Positions 46,601 to 53,488 are shown, counted from the first letter of the stretch. The stretch: DNA of 60,994 bases from Desmonostoc muscorum FACHB-395 (GCF_014698035.1 NZ_JACJSF010000044.1:1-60994); one strand, 5' to 3'. Numbers and translations are program-made. Notes: a model not told the origin generated them from the sequence alone.

Positions 46601-47519
46601 ACTGGGTAAAGCTGGTAGAAAGCGCGTCGAAAATAAATTTAACTGGGATGGCGTAGCAAATCAACTCAGCATACTCTACAACCAAATTTTACAGCCAATA
46701 GTTATAAACCGGATACAGAAAAAAGCCCAATACTACGTAGAAGATTTGGGCAACGGAATTGCCTTAGATATGATGGTAATTCCTGGGGGCAGTTATCTGA
46801 TGGGTTCACCAGAGGATGAACTAGAGCGCAGGGATTCAGAAAGTCCTCAGCATTCAGTAACTATTCAGCAATTTTGCATGGGTAAGTATCCAGTCACTCA
46901 GGCACAGTGGAAAGCTGTAGCAGCACTACCGCAAGTAAATATTGAGCTAGAAGCTGACCCATCGAAATTCAAAGGGGATCAACGACCTGTAGAGCAAGTA
47001 TCTTGGTATGATGCGGTTGAGTTTTGCGATCGCTTATCCTCGCATACAAAAAGGCAGTATCGGCTACCCAGTGAAGCAGAATGGGAATATGCGTGTAGAG
47101 CCGGAACTACCACCCCATTTCACTTTGGCGAGACAATTACATCAGAACTGGCAAACTACCGTGCCACAGAAGTTTATGGCAGAGGTGTAGAAGGAATTTA
47201 CAGAGAAGAGACTACGCCTGTAGGCAGTTTTGGGGTAGCTAACACCTTTGGGTTATACGATATGCACGGAAACGTCTTGGAATGGTGTCTGGATGATTGG
47301 CACGAAAATTATGAAAGTGCGCCAACAGATGGTAGTCCGTGGTTTGATAATAATAATAATCTTTCTCAAAAGCAAGGAAGTGCCGTACTGCGGGGCGGTT
47401 CCTGGTACGACGATCCTCACTACTGCCGCTCCGCGTATCGCGACTACAACAGCACGCGCGGCATCCAGGGCAGCGGTATTGGTTTTCGTATTGTGTGCGC
47501 TGCCGGGAGGATTCTTTAG
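43671..47519 (+). CDS. vWA-like (SAV_2336) - GT4 glycosyltransferase - FGE/C-type-lectin fusion, DGR target
   Basis: The 1282-residue protein has four regions. Residues 1-115 are helical then Pro-rich linker. Residues about 120-560 are the vWA-like SAV_2336-related module (ERWLDLALVVEES, RRLILLISDCTSKMWRD). Residues about 600-1005 form a complete GT4 glycosyltransferase of sucrose-phosphate-synthase style (YVRHIGQALAQLGWQVDMFT, VLYVGRFDQRKGIETLVRAV, and the E-x7-E motif Glu916/Glu924 in EPFGLVAIEAMA). Residues about 1020-1282 are a formylglycine-generating-enzyme/C-type-lectin fold (MVIPGGSYLMGS, RLPSEAEWEYACRAG, HGNVLEWCLDDWH). Its last 40 residues are the DGR variable region. The substrate of the GT domain is unknown; its usual Gly-Gly-Gln nucleotide-binding loop appears altered (GETAEQDIYV). 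Confidence 0.85.
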   Translation: MSKQVNSEKNIADLFTLLKQVQLDLDAEEMADLLWLALKMAEAEVISTVETPIAEAETEIVQPKREEPSNLPSTSPPVDNPSVPPPAVAYIPPQPSEQPQKKTAPKGLPFKAPTAPGLPDSLELARALRPLMRKVPSRTKAVLDEEKTVTQFAEQGVLIPVLKPAPERWLDLALVVEESRSITIWQKIIAEFQKITELQGAFRSVSIWSLKIDEHGEIKLFSQQNLSATQQRFRSPKELLDPAGRRLILLISDCTSKMWRDSQMWDENKTKKIDNLLTILKSWSNSHPFAIIQLLPERLWTRTAMGFGFPVHLNALAPGVSNTQLIVDGLPVWEDIDVNKAITVPVITLEPDYLQQWSRVVAGVGSTRTVGILFDPDLMTDQPELEKDSTQLSAEKLVSRFRATASPTARRLAGFMAAAPVSLPVVHLIQATLLKESRQVHIAEVFMSGLLEPITSDSTAPKSEILQYEFVEKVRELLIDSVPIPDTKTILDKVSEYISQYIADRVGKSVTTFQALISANIDSDEITKKEIIPFAQIGFQVLRRLGGEYAELAEELEEQLELKTKLISKPIAASNNFPQVQTFQFEVATILIDDTGFTPTQEKRIALISVEGDPASNNIGIGETAEQDIYVRHIGQALAQLGWQVDMFTRKVSLEQDFIVQHSDNCRTIRLKAGPIEFVPRDEIFEYLPEFVDNFLKFQVKNEITYQLVHTNCWLSSWVGMELKRIQGIKQVHTYHSLGAVKYNTIENIPLIAGKRLAVEKQVLETAERIVATSPQEQQHMRSLVSTKGNIDVIPCGTDIQRFGSIGREAARAELEIARDTKVVLYVGRFDQRKGIETLVRAVNESGLRDSNNLQLIIGGGSTPGNSDGIERDRIEQIVHELGITDLTIFAGRLSQDILPTYYAAADVCVVPSHYEPFGLVAIEAMASSTPVVASDVGGLQFTVVNEETGLLAAPQDVDAFASAIDRILLNPQWRDELGKAGRKRVENKFNWDGVANQLSILYNQILQPIVINRIQKKAQYYVEDLGNGIALDMMVIPGGSYLMGSPEDELERRDSESPQHSVTIQQFCMGKYPVTQAQWKAVAALPQVNIELEADPSKFKGDQRPVEQVSWYDAVEFCDRLSSHTKRQYRLPSEAEWEYACRAGTTTPFHFGETITSELANYRATEVYGRGVEGIYREETTPVGSFGVANTFGLYDMHGNVLEWCLDDWHENYESAPTDGSPWFDNNNNLSQKQGSAVLRGGSWYDDPHYCRSAYRDYNSTRGIQGSGIGFRIVCAAGRIL
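47387..47508 (+). repeat. DGR variable region (VR)
   Basis: This 122-base segment at the 3' end of the target gene matches the template at 49099-49220 except at 15 positions, every one an adenine in the template: 10 A-to-G, 4 A-to-T and 1 A-to-C. The changes fall in 13 codons encoding residues 1246-1269, all of which are AAC, AAT, CAA or GAC in the template. The conserved frame gives LRGGSW...CRSAYR...GIGFRIVCAA, the standard lectin-fold scaffold. Confidence 0.97.
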
Positions 47520-47653
47520 TAGCCCTTTATACTTTTTCTCTTTTACCCTTTACTCTTGTTTTTTTTATACTTGTTAAGTGTAGCGAAGCGGAACGATCTA
47601 AATTTTTTTGAAATCAAGGGTGGGTAGAAAATAAATTAAGATTTATAAACGGA

Positions 47654-47968
47654 ATGAAAGAATTATCAGTAATCCAAAAGACTTATGACTGTATTAAATG
47701 GTATGTGCCAATTATTGAGCGATTGCCGAAAATTCATAAGTTTTCTTTAGGAGATAGGATAATTAATCAACTGTACGATTTATTGGAGGGTTTAATTAAA
47801 GCCAAGTACGCTAAAAATAAACTGCCTCAACTAGAATCTCTCAATATAGAGTTAGATATTTTACGATATCAAACACGAATGCTGCTTGATTTCAATAAAA
47901 TATCAGTTGAGCGATACGAATATGCAATAAAATTATTAGATGAAATTGGTACAGAGTTAGGTGGGTAG
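47654..47968 (+). CDS. avd: DGR accessory variability determinant (Avd)
   Basis: A 104-residue basic four-helix protein: VIQKTYDCIKWYVPIIERLP, then LGDRIINQLYDLLEGLIKAKYA, NIELDILRYQTRMLLDF and RYEYAIKLLDEIGTELGG. This is the pattern of Avd/bAvd, which forms a pentameric barrel that binds the DGR RT and template RNA. It lies between the target gene and the RT gene, as expected for the canonical order target-Avd-RT-TR. Confidence 0.85.
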   Translation: MKELSVIQKTYDCIKWYVPIIERLPKIHKFSLGDRIINQLYDLLEGLIKAKYAKNKLPQLESLNIELDILRYQTRMLLDFNKISVERYEYAIKLLDEIGTELGG

Positions 47969-48019
47969 ATTAAAAAACAAAGAGAGAGGGAAAAGTAAGT
48001 TTATTTAACATTAAATATA

Positions 48020-49078
48020 ATGAAACGTTACGGCAATCTTTACCCTCAAATCACCAAGTTTGAAAATATACTTTTAGCATCTCGTCAGGCACAAAAAGGC
48101 AAGAGATTTCGGGATGATATTCTAGAGTTTAATTATAATTTAGAAACTGAATTAATTAGATTACAGCAAAACTTAACAGATAAAAGCTATCAACCAGGAG
48201 CTTACCGAACCTTTCACCTGATAAATCCCAAAAGCCGCCTCATTTCCGCCGCACCCTATCGGGATAGAGTTGTCCATCATTCCCTGTGCAACATAATAGT
48301 ACCAATTTTTGAGGCAACTTTCATTGCTGACTCCTACGCTAATCGAATTGGTTTTGGTACGCATCGAGCATTAAAGAAATTTACTCACTTTGCTAGAAAC
48401 AGTCGCTATGTACTTCAGTGTGATATCAGGAAGTATTTTCCTAGTATTGACCACATAATTTTAAAAGAATTAATACGCCGAAAAATCAAATGTCCTGATA
48501 CGCTGTGGTTGATTGATACTATAATCGATAATAGTAACGAGCAAGAAACTGTAATTAATTATTTTCCTGGGGATGATTTACTTACTCCTGTGACTCGGAG
48601 GAGAGGTTCACCAATTGGGAATTTAACCAGCCAGTTTTTTGCCAATATTTATTTAAATGGTTTTGACCATTTTGTGAAAGAACAGCTAAAGATATCCAAA
48701 TACGTCCGTTATGTTGATGATTTTGCTTTATTTAGTGATGACCGAGAATTGTTAGCAGATGCCAGACTACAAATAGAAGAATATTTAGCTCAATTAAGGC
48801 TCAAAATTCATCCAATTAAAAGCCAACTATTTGAAACAAAAATCGGTGCAACTTTTCTAGGATTTAGAGTATTTTCAGACAGAATGCGGGTAAGAAATAG
48901 CAATTTGCATCATGCAAGACGCAGACTGAAGCGATTGAAAACAGACTACGCTCAAGGTCAAATTGAACTTGAGCAAGTAACTCAATCTATAAAAAGTTGG
49001 GTTGCTCACCTAGAACATGGTGATACTTGGCGATTACGCAAACAGATATTTACTTCCCTCTGTTTTAGGAGAAAGTAG
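48020..49078 (+). CDS. Diversity-generating-retroelement reverse transcriptase
   Basis: The 352-residue RT has all core motifs: YRTFHLINPKSRLISAAPYR (motifs 1-2), VLQCDIRKYFPSIDH (motif 3 with catalytic Asp), RGSPIGNLTSQFFANIYLN (motif 4, where DGR enzymes have xGxxxSQ in place of QGxxxSP), YVRYVDDFALFSD (YVDD, motif 5), and ATFLGFRVF. No endonuclease or maturase X domain is present. The template repeat follows 20 bases after the stop. It copies TR RNA with adenine-specific errors and the product replaces the VR. Confidence 0.95.
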   Translation: MKRYGNLYPQITKFENILLASRQAQKGKRFRDDILEFNYNLETELIRLQQNLTDKSYQPGAYRTFHLINPKSRLISAAPYRDRVVHHSLCNIIVPIFEATFIADSYANRIGFGTHRALKKFTHFARNSRYVLQCDIRKYFPSIDHIILKELIRRKIKCPDTLWLIDTIIDNSNEQETVINYFPGDDLLTPVTRRRGSPIGNLTSQFFANIYLNGFDHFVKEQLKISKYVRYVDDFALFSDDRELLADARLQIEEYLAQLRLKIHPIKSQLFETKIGATFLGFRVFSDRMRVRNSNLHHARRRLKRLKTDYAQGQIELEQVTQSIKSWVAHLEHGDTWRLRKQIFTSLCFRRK

Positions 49079-49098
49079 AGAAGGGGTAGGCGAACCCG

Positions 49099-49220
49099 AC
49101 TGCGGGGCGGTTCCTGGAACAACAATCCTCAAAACTGCCGCTCCGCGTATCGCAACAACAACAACACGCGCGACAACCAGAACAACAATATTGGTTTTCG
49201 TATTGTGTGCGCTGCCGGGA
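49099..49220 (+). ncRNA. DGR template repeat (TR)
   Basis: This 122-base template lies just downstream of the RT gene. It is identical to the VR except at 15 adenine positions. Adenines are concentrated in AAC/AAT codons (nine contiguous-style sites such as AACAACAAT and AACAACAACAAC), which is characteristic of DGR templates because AAC can mutate to 15 amino acids but never to a stop codon. The right end of identity is CGCTGCCGGGA; beyond it VR and TR diverge. Confidence 0.97.
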
Positions 49221-49467
49221 TGTCTCTTCACCGCGAGAGTCGGCAGGTGGGAATCTGTCGAGGGTGCAACCGAAGAGTCCAGCCTACACCTGTGATGTCG
49301 GTGACGATATCCAAATATAAAACTGGGTTGGGTAGCTTGGTAGGTGCAAACCGAACAGTTGCTCAACCCTACAACAGCAGATTCCTGTTCTTGGTGAATG
49401 GGATCACTCTTGGGCAGCTGTAATCCCATAGTGGAGTTACGCTATTTAACTGACAGGAGTATCAAAT

Positions 49468-49725
49468 ATGGTTTCATCAGAATTACTGAACATACTGCAA
49501 GGACTTAGCCGTGCTGAAAAACTTTATGTTGTGCAAGTTTTGATTTCAGGATTAGCCCAACAGGAGGCAGACTTAATTAAAACAGAGCAATCCTATCCTG
49601 TCTGGTCGCCATATAATGCTTTTGAAGCAGCAAACACGATGCTAGAAGTTTTGCAAGCAACACAAAATCAAAACAATGCCGAAGCAAAACTTTCACGCCT
49701 TACATCCATATCAGATTTTTCGTGA
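49468..49725 (+). CDS. Small cyanobacterial protein of unknown function
   Basis: An 85-residue protein with AGGAG upstream of its ATG. The sequence LLNILQGLSRAEKLYVVQVL and QSYPVWSPYNAFEAANTMLEVL has the look of a frequent small cyanobacterial family, often in gene-pair settings, but no function is known to me. Its 3' end overlaps the end of the convergent gene at 49711 by 15 bases. Confidence 0.6.
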   Translation: MVSSELLNILQGLSRAEKLYVVQVLISGLAQQEADLIKTEQSYPVWSPYNAFEAANTMLEVLQATQNQNNAEAKLSRLTSISDFS

Positions 49726-50880
49726 AATGGTATCACTAGGTTTTTGTACCTGATAATTGACTACAGATAGATTCCACTGCTTTTCAAACTTGCTGATTGT
49801 TGCCCTCATGCTGGCGTAATACTTGCTGTCTAGCAGATATTGAATTACCCACAATGGGGGGCATTCTCCAACGTTTGCTCTATCCAACCATTCAAATATC
49901 TCACTTTGATTTAATGACACGGGCGCGGCGGAACTTGGTTCTTCATGAGAGACTGCCGCCTCAATGCCACATTCCTGGTTTTCAGCCAACAACGGAGTAG
50001 AATTACTTTGTTCTGCTTGCCTCTGTGTTTGATTAGCGATCGCTTCCTTGTCAGAAAATTCATTTTGAGCGACGGGCGCGGCGGAATAACCACCTTCATG
50101 ACAGTTTTTCGGTTCAACACCACAGTCCTGCTTTCCAGCCAACAACGGAGCAGATTCACTCTGTACAGCATCCACAAGCGCCAGCGATGTACAGTCCGTT
50201 ACCGCAGGTAACTCTTCCTCCAACTCTTCCACGCTTTGAACAGACTGAGGCGACGCGCCCCCCAAGGGCGCATGAGCCGTCTCCTCTTCACGCGAATTTC
50301 CTTTAAGCGTGTCAGAGAAACATCTCACCAACTCATTTGATGAGTTGGTGAGATGTTTCTGAGTAGTTTGTGAAGGGTCACAGACCCCTTGCTCTGACTG
50401 ACTTTTAGCTATAATAGATGCTTGATTTAAAGCACGCATTTCTTCAGTGGCAGCATTCATCTCTGTATTTTCAGCATTTGATTTTTGTTTTTCAGCATCT
50501 GGTTTTGGTGACGCAGCATTCGCTTTCTCCCAAAATTCTTTCATTCGGCTGCCATGCAAATTCTTTACCATCCAGCTAGCCGTTTCCCTGCCATCCTGAA
50601 TCGACTTGTCGGGTTTGAAGATGAATAGCCCACTTTCGGAGAGAATTTTCTTTGCAGAGATAAAAGTACTGTACCCCAAGGCTGAGGTCAAAGACATCCA
50701 TCTAGAACCGTAGGGGTCAGCCGTCCAACACTCTTGCCACAGTTGCGTAACTGAGGGCTTTTGTTGTGAAGCCCACAGCAAATCTTGTATGGGAATAATC
50801 ACATGAAGCCGCTTGTATGGGGATTGCTGTTTATTGGCAACAGCCTTTTTGGACTTGGGACGGGTAATGGTTGCAGTCAT
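49711..50880 (-). CDS. Plasmid-type protein with internal repeats, putative replication/DNA-binding role
   Basis: The 389-residue protein has AGGAGAT eight bases before its ATG. The N-terminal 120 residues form a compact domain (RLHVIIPIQDLLWASQQKPS, ECWTADPYGSRWMSLTSALG) that could contain a winged HTH. The middle is low complexity and includes two copies of about 33 residues of the form PLLAxxQxCGxE...H...SAAPV. The C-terminus is again structured (EIFEWLDRANVGECPPLWVI). A 20-bp perfect inverted repeat lies inside the gene at 50316-50360. It lies downstream of the coiled-coil gene on the same strand, with about 105 bases between, and probably belongs to plasmid maintenance. Confidence 0.55.
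   Translation of the reverse strand: MTATITRPKSKKAVANKQQSPYKRLHVIIPIQDLLWASQQKPSVTQLWQECWTADPYGSRWMSLTSALGYSTFISAKKILSESGLFIFKPDKSIQDGRETASWMVKNLHGSRMKEFWEKANAASPKPDAEKQKSNAENTEMNAATEEMRALNQASIIAKSQSEQGVCDPSQTTQKHLTNSSNELVRCFSDTLKGNSREEETAHAPLGGASPQSVQSVEELEEELPAVTDCTSLALVDAVQSESAPLLAGKQDCGVEPKNCHEGGYSAAPVAQNEFSDKEAIANQTQRQAEQSNSTPLLAENQECGIEAAVSHEEPSSAAPVSLNQSEIFEWLDRANVGECPPLWVIQYLLDSKYYASMRATISKFEKQWNLSVVNYQVQKPSDTISRKI
50316..50360. repeat. 20-bp perfect inverted repeat inside a coding region
   Basis: AGAAACATCTCACCAACTCA at 50316-50335 is followed by a 5-base loop and its exact reverse complement at 50341-50360. The repeat is in-frame within the leftward 389-residue gene, coding for residues around KHLTNSSNELVRCF. 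Perfect stems of this length are rare in coding sequence. Confidence 0.9.
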
Positions 50881-50985
50881 TGTACAATCTCCTGTTTTTG
50901 TTGACGCACGGAAATTTCCCCCACTGTGATGCGGGGCTTGGTACTTGTATTTATTTGTCTAAAAAGTTACCGATACGCTGGAAGC

Positions 50986-52566
50986 CTATTGAGCTTGCCA
51001 GAATCGCAACTCATCTCGGAAATACCTATCAGTCTTTTTCGATTGTTCCTTCCAGTGATCCCAGGCAACCACTAACTCTTCGCCTAAATCCTCTACAACT
51101 TCACCTCTCTCTACATACAAAGTGCGATATGGGTCGGCGTGAGCAACAATAGAACCAACGCCAATAGTGCGCGGTTGAGAGGATGCGTTCTGGAGAGCAG
51201 TAATTAAATCAGTCTCTTGGGTGGTCAATTCTGTCCAATAGTCTTGTTTGATTACCTCGTACTCTTGCGCCACTGCCCAATAGTCCTGCCACGTACACCC
51301 AGGTTTTGCAAGCACCCGCCGAATGTCGCTAACTGCTTGGGGCAACATTTCCAATTGCTCGGCACGGTAGGCGATCGCAATAGGTGTAGGTTCACTTCCC
51401 AGAATTATCGCTGCTGCCTCCAACGCTTGGGTATTGTTCATGGCACTAGCGAGATTCTTCAAAGCCATACCCATTAAACGTAAGCATTCCTGGGCATTCT
51501 CTTTTGGGGGTTCCTGGGCCAGCGATCGCAGATCAATTGTCTTCTCTAACGTCTTTTTCACCTGCTTGTTCAAGACTTTAGCCGCTTGCTGGGTCATGGT
51601 ATTTCCCCATTGTTGCGAAGGACGCTGTTCAACGGCGTGTTCTAATTCTTGAATGCGCTGCTGGAGTTGTTGGTTTTCAATTTCCAGCTTTCTCAACCCC
51701 TCCATTTCATCCAAACGCTGCTGTAACTGGATATTCTGCTCCCTCTGCTGCTTGTACAGGTTTTGCAAGGATTGGATTTGCTCACTTACTTGCTCTTCGG
51801 CTCTGACATTAGCTTCTGACTGTAGCCCAATTCTCAATTCCTGCTGTAAACCCTCTAACTCCTGCTGGTGTTGCTCTTTGATTTGGGCGATGACCTCAGA
51901 ATATTCTTTTGGGTAAGTCCGCTCACTCGATTCGGACACAATTGCATCATCAGCTAAATCACTATTGTTTACCAGCAGTCTCTCACTATCGCTGAAGGTA
52001 ACAATCTGCTGATAGTTGTTTGGTGCGTCTGCCTCAATCAATCCCGATTCGCCATAGCGAGGGTGTGATTGTGATGAAATCCTGACTGATTTACACAATT
52101 GCGTTTGACTTCTTTCGCTTTTTGTAGAGCGTTTAGTTGTTGGTGCAACCTGTTGTACTGCTTTGGCGAAGTCTGAGGCGGTGGGGAAGGGTTTTTCTTG
52201 GACTGCGATCGCAACAGCTTCGTGTAACTTATCGGGAGTTTTAACCAGTCGGAGTAAGGATCGGGTTTGAGATGGTTTAGTGATCTTGCCCCTCAAATCT
52301 TCAGGTAAAGTTTCAACCACTCGCTTTGCTGCAAATAAATCTTTAACCTTGCGATATCCCCCGTGTTTGGTCAATTCGCTTTCGCAGTAGTCTTCAAAGC
52401 TAGTATATGTACCATCTCGGTAATATTTGTTATCTCGCATCAACCGCAGTTCATCCGATACCTGCCACTCAAATCGGTCTATGGCGGCGAAGGTTTCCTG
52501 AATGCTGATGTTGAGATTGCTGTAGTCAATGGCTGAGGTTGTTTCGGAACAGTCTAGTGTCAGCAT
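50986..52566 (-). CDS. Long coiled-coil protein with plasmid-type N-terminal domain
   Basis: The ATG at 52566, with AAGGTGA upstream, gives a 526-residue protein (MLTLDCSETT...). Residues 20-130 (AIDRFEWQVSDELRLMRDNK, TSFEDYCESELTKHGGYRKV) match the same region of the 361-residue gene at 2567. A long coiled coil follows at about 220-330 (LEGLQQELRIG, QRLDEMEGLRKLEIENQQLQ). The C-terminal 80 residues (IGVGSIVAHADP, EELVVAWDHW) resemble a small beta-barrel. The overall layout suggests a DNA-binding plasmid or partition protein. Function is not established. The GTATTAACA inverted repeat at 52808 lies about 240 bases upstream of its start. Confidence 0.6.
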   Translation of the reverse strand: MLTLDCSETTSAIDYSNLNISIQETFAAIDRFEWQVSDELRLMRDNKYYRDGTYTSFEDYCESELTKHGGYRKVKDLFAAKRVVETLPEDLRGKITKPSQTRSLLRLVKTPDKLHEAVAIAVQEKPFPTASDFAKAVQQVAPTTKRSTKSERSQTQLCKSVRISSQSHPRYGESGLIEADAPNNYQQIVTFSDSERLLVNNSDLADDAIVSESSERTYPKEYSEVIAQIKEQHQQELEGLQQELRIGLQSEANVRAEEQVSEQIQSLQNLYKQQREQNIQLQQRLDEMEGLRKLEIENQQLQQRIQELEHAVEQRPSQQWGNTMTQQAAKVLNKQVKKTLEKTIDLRSLAQEPPKENAQECLRLMGMALKNLASAMNNTQALEAAAIILGSEPTPIAIAYRAEQLEMLPQAVSDIRRVLAKPGCTWQDYWAVAQEYEVIKQDYWTELTTQETDLITALQNASSQPRTIGVGSIVAHADPYRTLYVERGEVVEDLGEELVVAWDHWKEQSKKTDRYFRDELRFWQAQ

Positions 52567-52807
52567 TGTTTCACCTTTATATGCTGTATATACAGGCAAA
52601 AAACATAGTCAGCGTGTTTGGGATTATGACACTGTTGCACCAGAAGCACCGCCAACCATACTTGGCAATTAGATCCAGTCTTTTACGGCGTTTTTGACTT
52701 ATTGTTAGCCGCTTATATAGGCAAACGAAATTTGCCCCCATTGTGGCCTGGGGATTTTGTATTGTTGAAACCATTTGGACTCCGAAAATAAGCCGGATTA
52801 GGATTGA

Positions 52808-52837
52808 TGTATTAACATTAGCAAAATTGTTAATACA
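52808..52837. promoter_or_regulatory. Inverted repeat TGTATTAACA / TGTTAATACA
   Basis: TGTATTAACA at 52808-52817 is reverse-complemented exactly at 52828-52837 with a 10-base spacer. The same motif recurs as direct repeats upstream of the RHH gene (53251-53340). It lies upstream of the coiled-coil gene and probably is an operator site for the RHH protein encoded between the two groups. Confidence 0.65.
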
Positions 52838-52855
52838 AATCAACCTATCAAAAAA

Positions 52856-52885
52856 CAAACCAGCTAAGTTTCCCTAGCTGGTTTG
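52856..52885 (-). terminator. Terminator for the RHH gene
   Basis: CAAACCAGCTA at 52856-52866 pairs with TAGCTGGTTTG at 52875-52885, an 11-bp perfect stem with an 8-base loop. On the minus strand it is followed by a T-rich run (GTTTGTTTTTTGA), placing it downstream of the leftward RHH gene. Confidence 0.75.
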
Positions 52886-52943
52886 TCGCTTATTGCCTTA
52901 GTAACTTGCTCTCGCCATTGCCTGAGAGTACTATTCTCTTCTC

Positions 52944-53198
52944 TCAGGCGGCGGATTCCCCCAACATTTCGTACTGCTGTTGTTGCCACTGCATAAACTG
53001 CTGCTTCATTTCGGCGACTTCGGATTTCAGCTTTACTAACTCTGGATCAAGCTCATTTACTGGCTTTTCAGCTAAATAAGAATCAATAAAATCCATTAAC
53101 AACTTGGATACAGAGGTATTGCTAGCTTTGGCTTTATTCATAAAAGCCTCTTTTTTGTCTTCAGAGATCCTAATAATTATCTGTTTGTCTGCTGCCAT
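52944..53198 (-). CDS. Ribbon-helix-helix DNA-binding protein
   Basis: An 84-residue protein with MAADKQIIIRISEDKKEAFM followed by KAKASNTSVSKLLMDFIDSY, the strand-helix-helix of the CopG/Arc-type RHH fold. The C-terminal 35 residues form a short coiled coil (ELVKLKSEVAEMKQQFMQWQ) that may mediate tetramerisation. Upstream are five GTATTAACA-like repeats, and an inverted copy lies beyond its terminator, so it may regulate itself and the coiled-coil gene. Possible jobs are plasmid partition, copy control or antitoxin; no toxin gene is adjacent. Confidence 0.75.
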   Translation of the reverse strand: MAADKQIIIRISEDKKEAFMNKAKASNTSVSKLLMDFIDSYLAEKPVNELDPELVKLKSEVAEMKQQFMQWQQQQYEMLGESAA

Positions 53199-53250
53199 CT
53201 CAATTCTCGTTGTTTATAACTTTCAACTTACACGCTATCAATAGCAAGTT

Positions 53251-53340
53251 GTATTAGCAAGTGTATAAACATAGCTTATCAACTTCCAGGACATACATCA
53301 CCTAGTTGTATTAACAATGTATTGACAAAAGTATTAACAA
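53251..53340. promoter_or_regulatory. Array of GTATTAACAA-like direct repeats (operator or iteron-like)
   Basis: The motif occurs at 53251 (GTATTAGCAA), 53263 (GTATAAACA), 53308 (GTATTAACAA), 53319 (GTATTGACAA) and 53331 (GTATTAACAA). The first two start 12 bases apart and the last three 11 and 12 bases apart, about one helical turn. The region is AT-rich and lies just upstream of the RHH start. It could be an operator, a partition site or an iteron array. Confidence 0.6.
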
Positions 53341-53410
53341 AATAGTATCTTAGATTTATCGGATAAATAAAGCGATTTCGCAAATCAGCTTTTATTTTCT
53401 CAGATCAAAA

Positions 53411-53444
53411 GGTGATCACTCCCCGTCCAAAGTTTGTGATCACC
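53411..53444 (+). promoter_or_regulatory. Leader hairpin, covarying counterpart of that at 31019
   Basis: GGTGATCAC at 53411-53419 and GTGATCACC at 53436-53444 form a perfect 9-bp stem around a 16-base loop. The equivalent hairpin before the paralogous gene at 31081 has the same stem and loop lengths but GGCGATCGC in place of GGTGATCAC, so both sides have changed together. It lies 44 bases upstream of the next ATG; no T-run follows. Confidence 0.65.
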
Positions 53445-53488
53445 CTCTGTAAAAACCTAACCCCGTGTAGAGGCAGGAGATCCTTATT

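Larger units (their letters stand above)
52567..52943. other. Intergenic region with regulatory repeat and terminator
   Basis: This 377-base stretch separates the RHH gene from the coiled-coil gene, both leftward. It contains the GTATTAACA inverted repeat (52808-52837) and the RHH terminator (52856-52885), both listed separately. I see no further gene in it. Confidence 0.5.

Noticed and set aside
47248..47577. ORF in a second frame across the VR
   Set aside because: It overlaps the target gene entirely and mirrors the TR shadow frame; the main frame has clear FGE/lectin homology.
48020..49078. Group II intron or retron interpretation of the RT
   Set aside because: No maturase or HNH domain, no intron domain V, no msr/msd structure; the IGNLTSQ motif, Avd and TR/VR pair identify a DGR.
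49017..49429. ORFs across the DGR template repeat on both strands
   Set aside because: The TR is a non-coding template; the frames are open because of its AAC-rich composition and GC-rich flanks, and they do not continue the lectin-fold frame.
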